In this document: in pieces, positions 5,718 through 5,987 of the stretch | How positions within the stretch are numbered: position 1 is the first letter of the stretch | How the letters are laid out: each line of letters opens with the position of its first letter | From: Chlamydiae bacterium RIFCSPHIGHO2_12_FULL_27_8 | GTDB taxonomy: Bacteria > Chlamydiota > Chlamydiia > Chlamydiales > SM23-39 | NCBI GenBank assembly: GCA_001796155.1 | Contig: MGLU01000046.1 | Span: 1-5,987, forward strand | Direction of reading: 5' to 3' | DNA length: 5,987 bases | Position numbers and translations under genes: made by a program | Notes under the pieces: model-generated | What the model saw: the letters and a program-made list of their open reading frames with translations, nothing else | Database searches by the model: none | What the model was told of the DNA's origin: nothing

Positions 5718-5848
5718 TGTATAACTAAATTCAATAAATAAAATGAGAAAGCAGTAGAGAATTTGCATAATTTTAAAATAATATTAACGATTAAATTTTT
5801 TTTATTTTTATTTTCATTCAGTAATAGGTGAATAAATATTAGAATTAA
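5718..5848. other. AT-rich spacer with nothing identifiable
   Basis: Between the 56-residue ORF and the hairpin I see only AT-rich sequence with poly-T tracts (around 5797-5816) and no ORF with a ribosome site. Confidence 0.5.
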
Positions 5849-5878
5849 TTCAAAGGGCCTTAAAAAAGGCCCTTTGAA
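5849..5878 (-). terminator. Hairpin terminator between convergent genes (hppA side)
   Basis: CAAAGGGCCTT (5851-5861) pairs perfectly with AAGGCCCTTTG (5866-5876) around an AAAA loop, and two further A-T pairs extend the stem to 13 bp. It begins one base after the hppA stop codon as read on the minus strand. The tail on that strand is AATTAATTC, with only a weak T-run, so it is a strong hairpin but a modest intrinsic terminator. It may also serve the + strand genes. Confidence 0.75.
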
Positions 5879-5879
5879 A

Positions 5880-5987
5880 TTACAATGATTTAGACAATAT
5901 TGATAACAATAGAAGAGATACTATTGTGATAATTTTGATCATAGGATTTATTGCAGGTCCAACTGTATCTTTATATGGATCGCCTAC
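5880..5987 (-). CDS. hppA: Membrane-bound ion-pumping pyrophosphatase, C-terminal end
   Basis: The last 35 codons and the stop (5882-5880) of a gene that starts beyond the right edge. The fragment opens with [18 protein letters not shown], the near-invariant C-terminal signature of membrane pyrophosphatases. Against the plant enzyme, the Asp at fragment position 3, Lys at 6 and Asp at 7 correspond to active-site residues D727, K730 and D731, which bind Mg-pyrophosphate. The last segment ([11 protein letters not shown], about 19-29) is the final transmembrane helix. These homodimeric, sixteen-helix enzymes couple pyrophosphate hydrolysis to H+ or Na+ pumping across the inner membrane. The residues that set ion choice and K+ dependence lie outside the window. 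Confidence 0.95.
   Translation of the reverse strand, partial: VGDPYKDTVGPAINPMIKIITIVSLLLLSILSKSL

Noticed and set aside
1..5987. CRISPR array, tRNA, rRNA or riboswitch
   Set aside because: No regularly spaced repeats, no cloverleaf-like segments and no recognisable aptamer core were seen in any gap.

Overview
This is an AT-rich window (by eye roughly a quarter to 30% G+C) from a bacterium with an envelope that carries polysaccharide. The evidence is the 3' end of an O-antigen ligase/polymerase-type membrane protein, an exported serine hydrolase and the C-terminus of a membrane pyrophosphatase. Shine-Dalgarno sites, sigma70-like promoters and rho-independent terminators all look bacterial. 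The extreme AT content, lone hydrophobic ORFs and decaying mobile DNA would suit a small-genome, host-associated Gram-negative lineage such as the Dependentiae (TM6). That placement is only an inference from style; no marker gene here proves it.

Left part (1-2999): the C-terminal 177 residues of a Wzy_C-type membrane protein run off the left edge on the + strand. They overlap tail-to-tail by 47 bp with a minus-strand gene for a membrane-anchored five-bladed beta-propeller protein resembling GH130-like glycosidases/phosphorylases. A short divergent promoter region follows. Next comes a complete serine beta-lactamase-like hydrolase (AmpC/AmpH-like fold, SxxK, YxN, HSG) with a signal peptide and its own terminator. 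The first two genes point to surface-glycan metabolism; the third suits cell-wall or ester hydrolysis in the periplasm.

Middle part (3000-4739): accessory DNA. It holds a degraded minus-strand micro-gene, then an 83-residue unrecognised gene split by a 999-bp IS982-family element. Precise removal of the element restores the host frame. The transposase has a single frameshift that splits it between catalytic Asp residues 1 and 2. Its leader carries an inverted repeat that can pair with its own ribosome-binding site, consistent with protection against read-through expression.

Right part (4740-5987): an unrecognised 207-residue protein with two C-terminal membrane helices, driven by a near-consensus promoter with a leader of only about 15 nt. 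It is followed by a pair of 20-bp repeats that look like a solo IS21-type end, a 56-residue two-helix membrane protein, a perfect-stem hairpin, and the last 35 codons of hppA on the minus strand. The recognised genes do not form one operon; strands alternate and most genes look separately transcribed.
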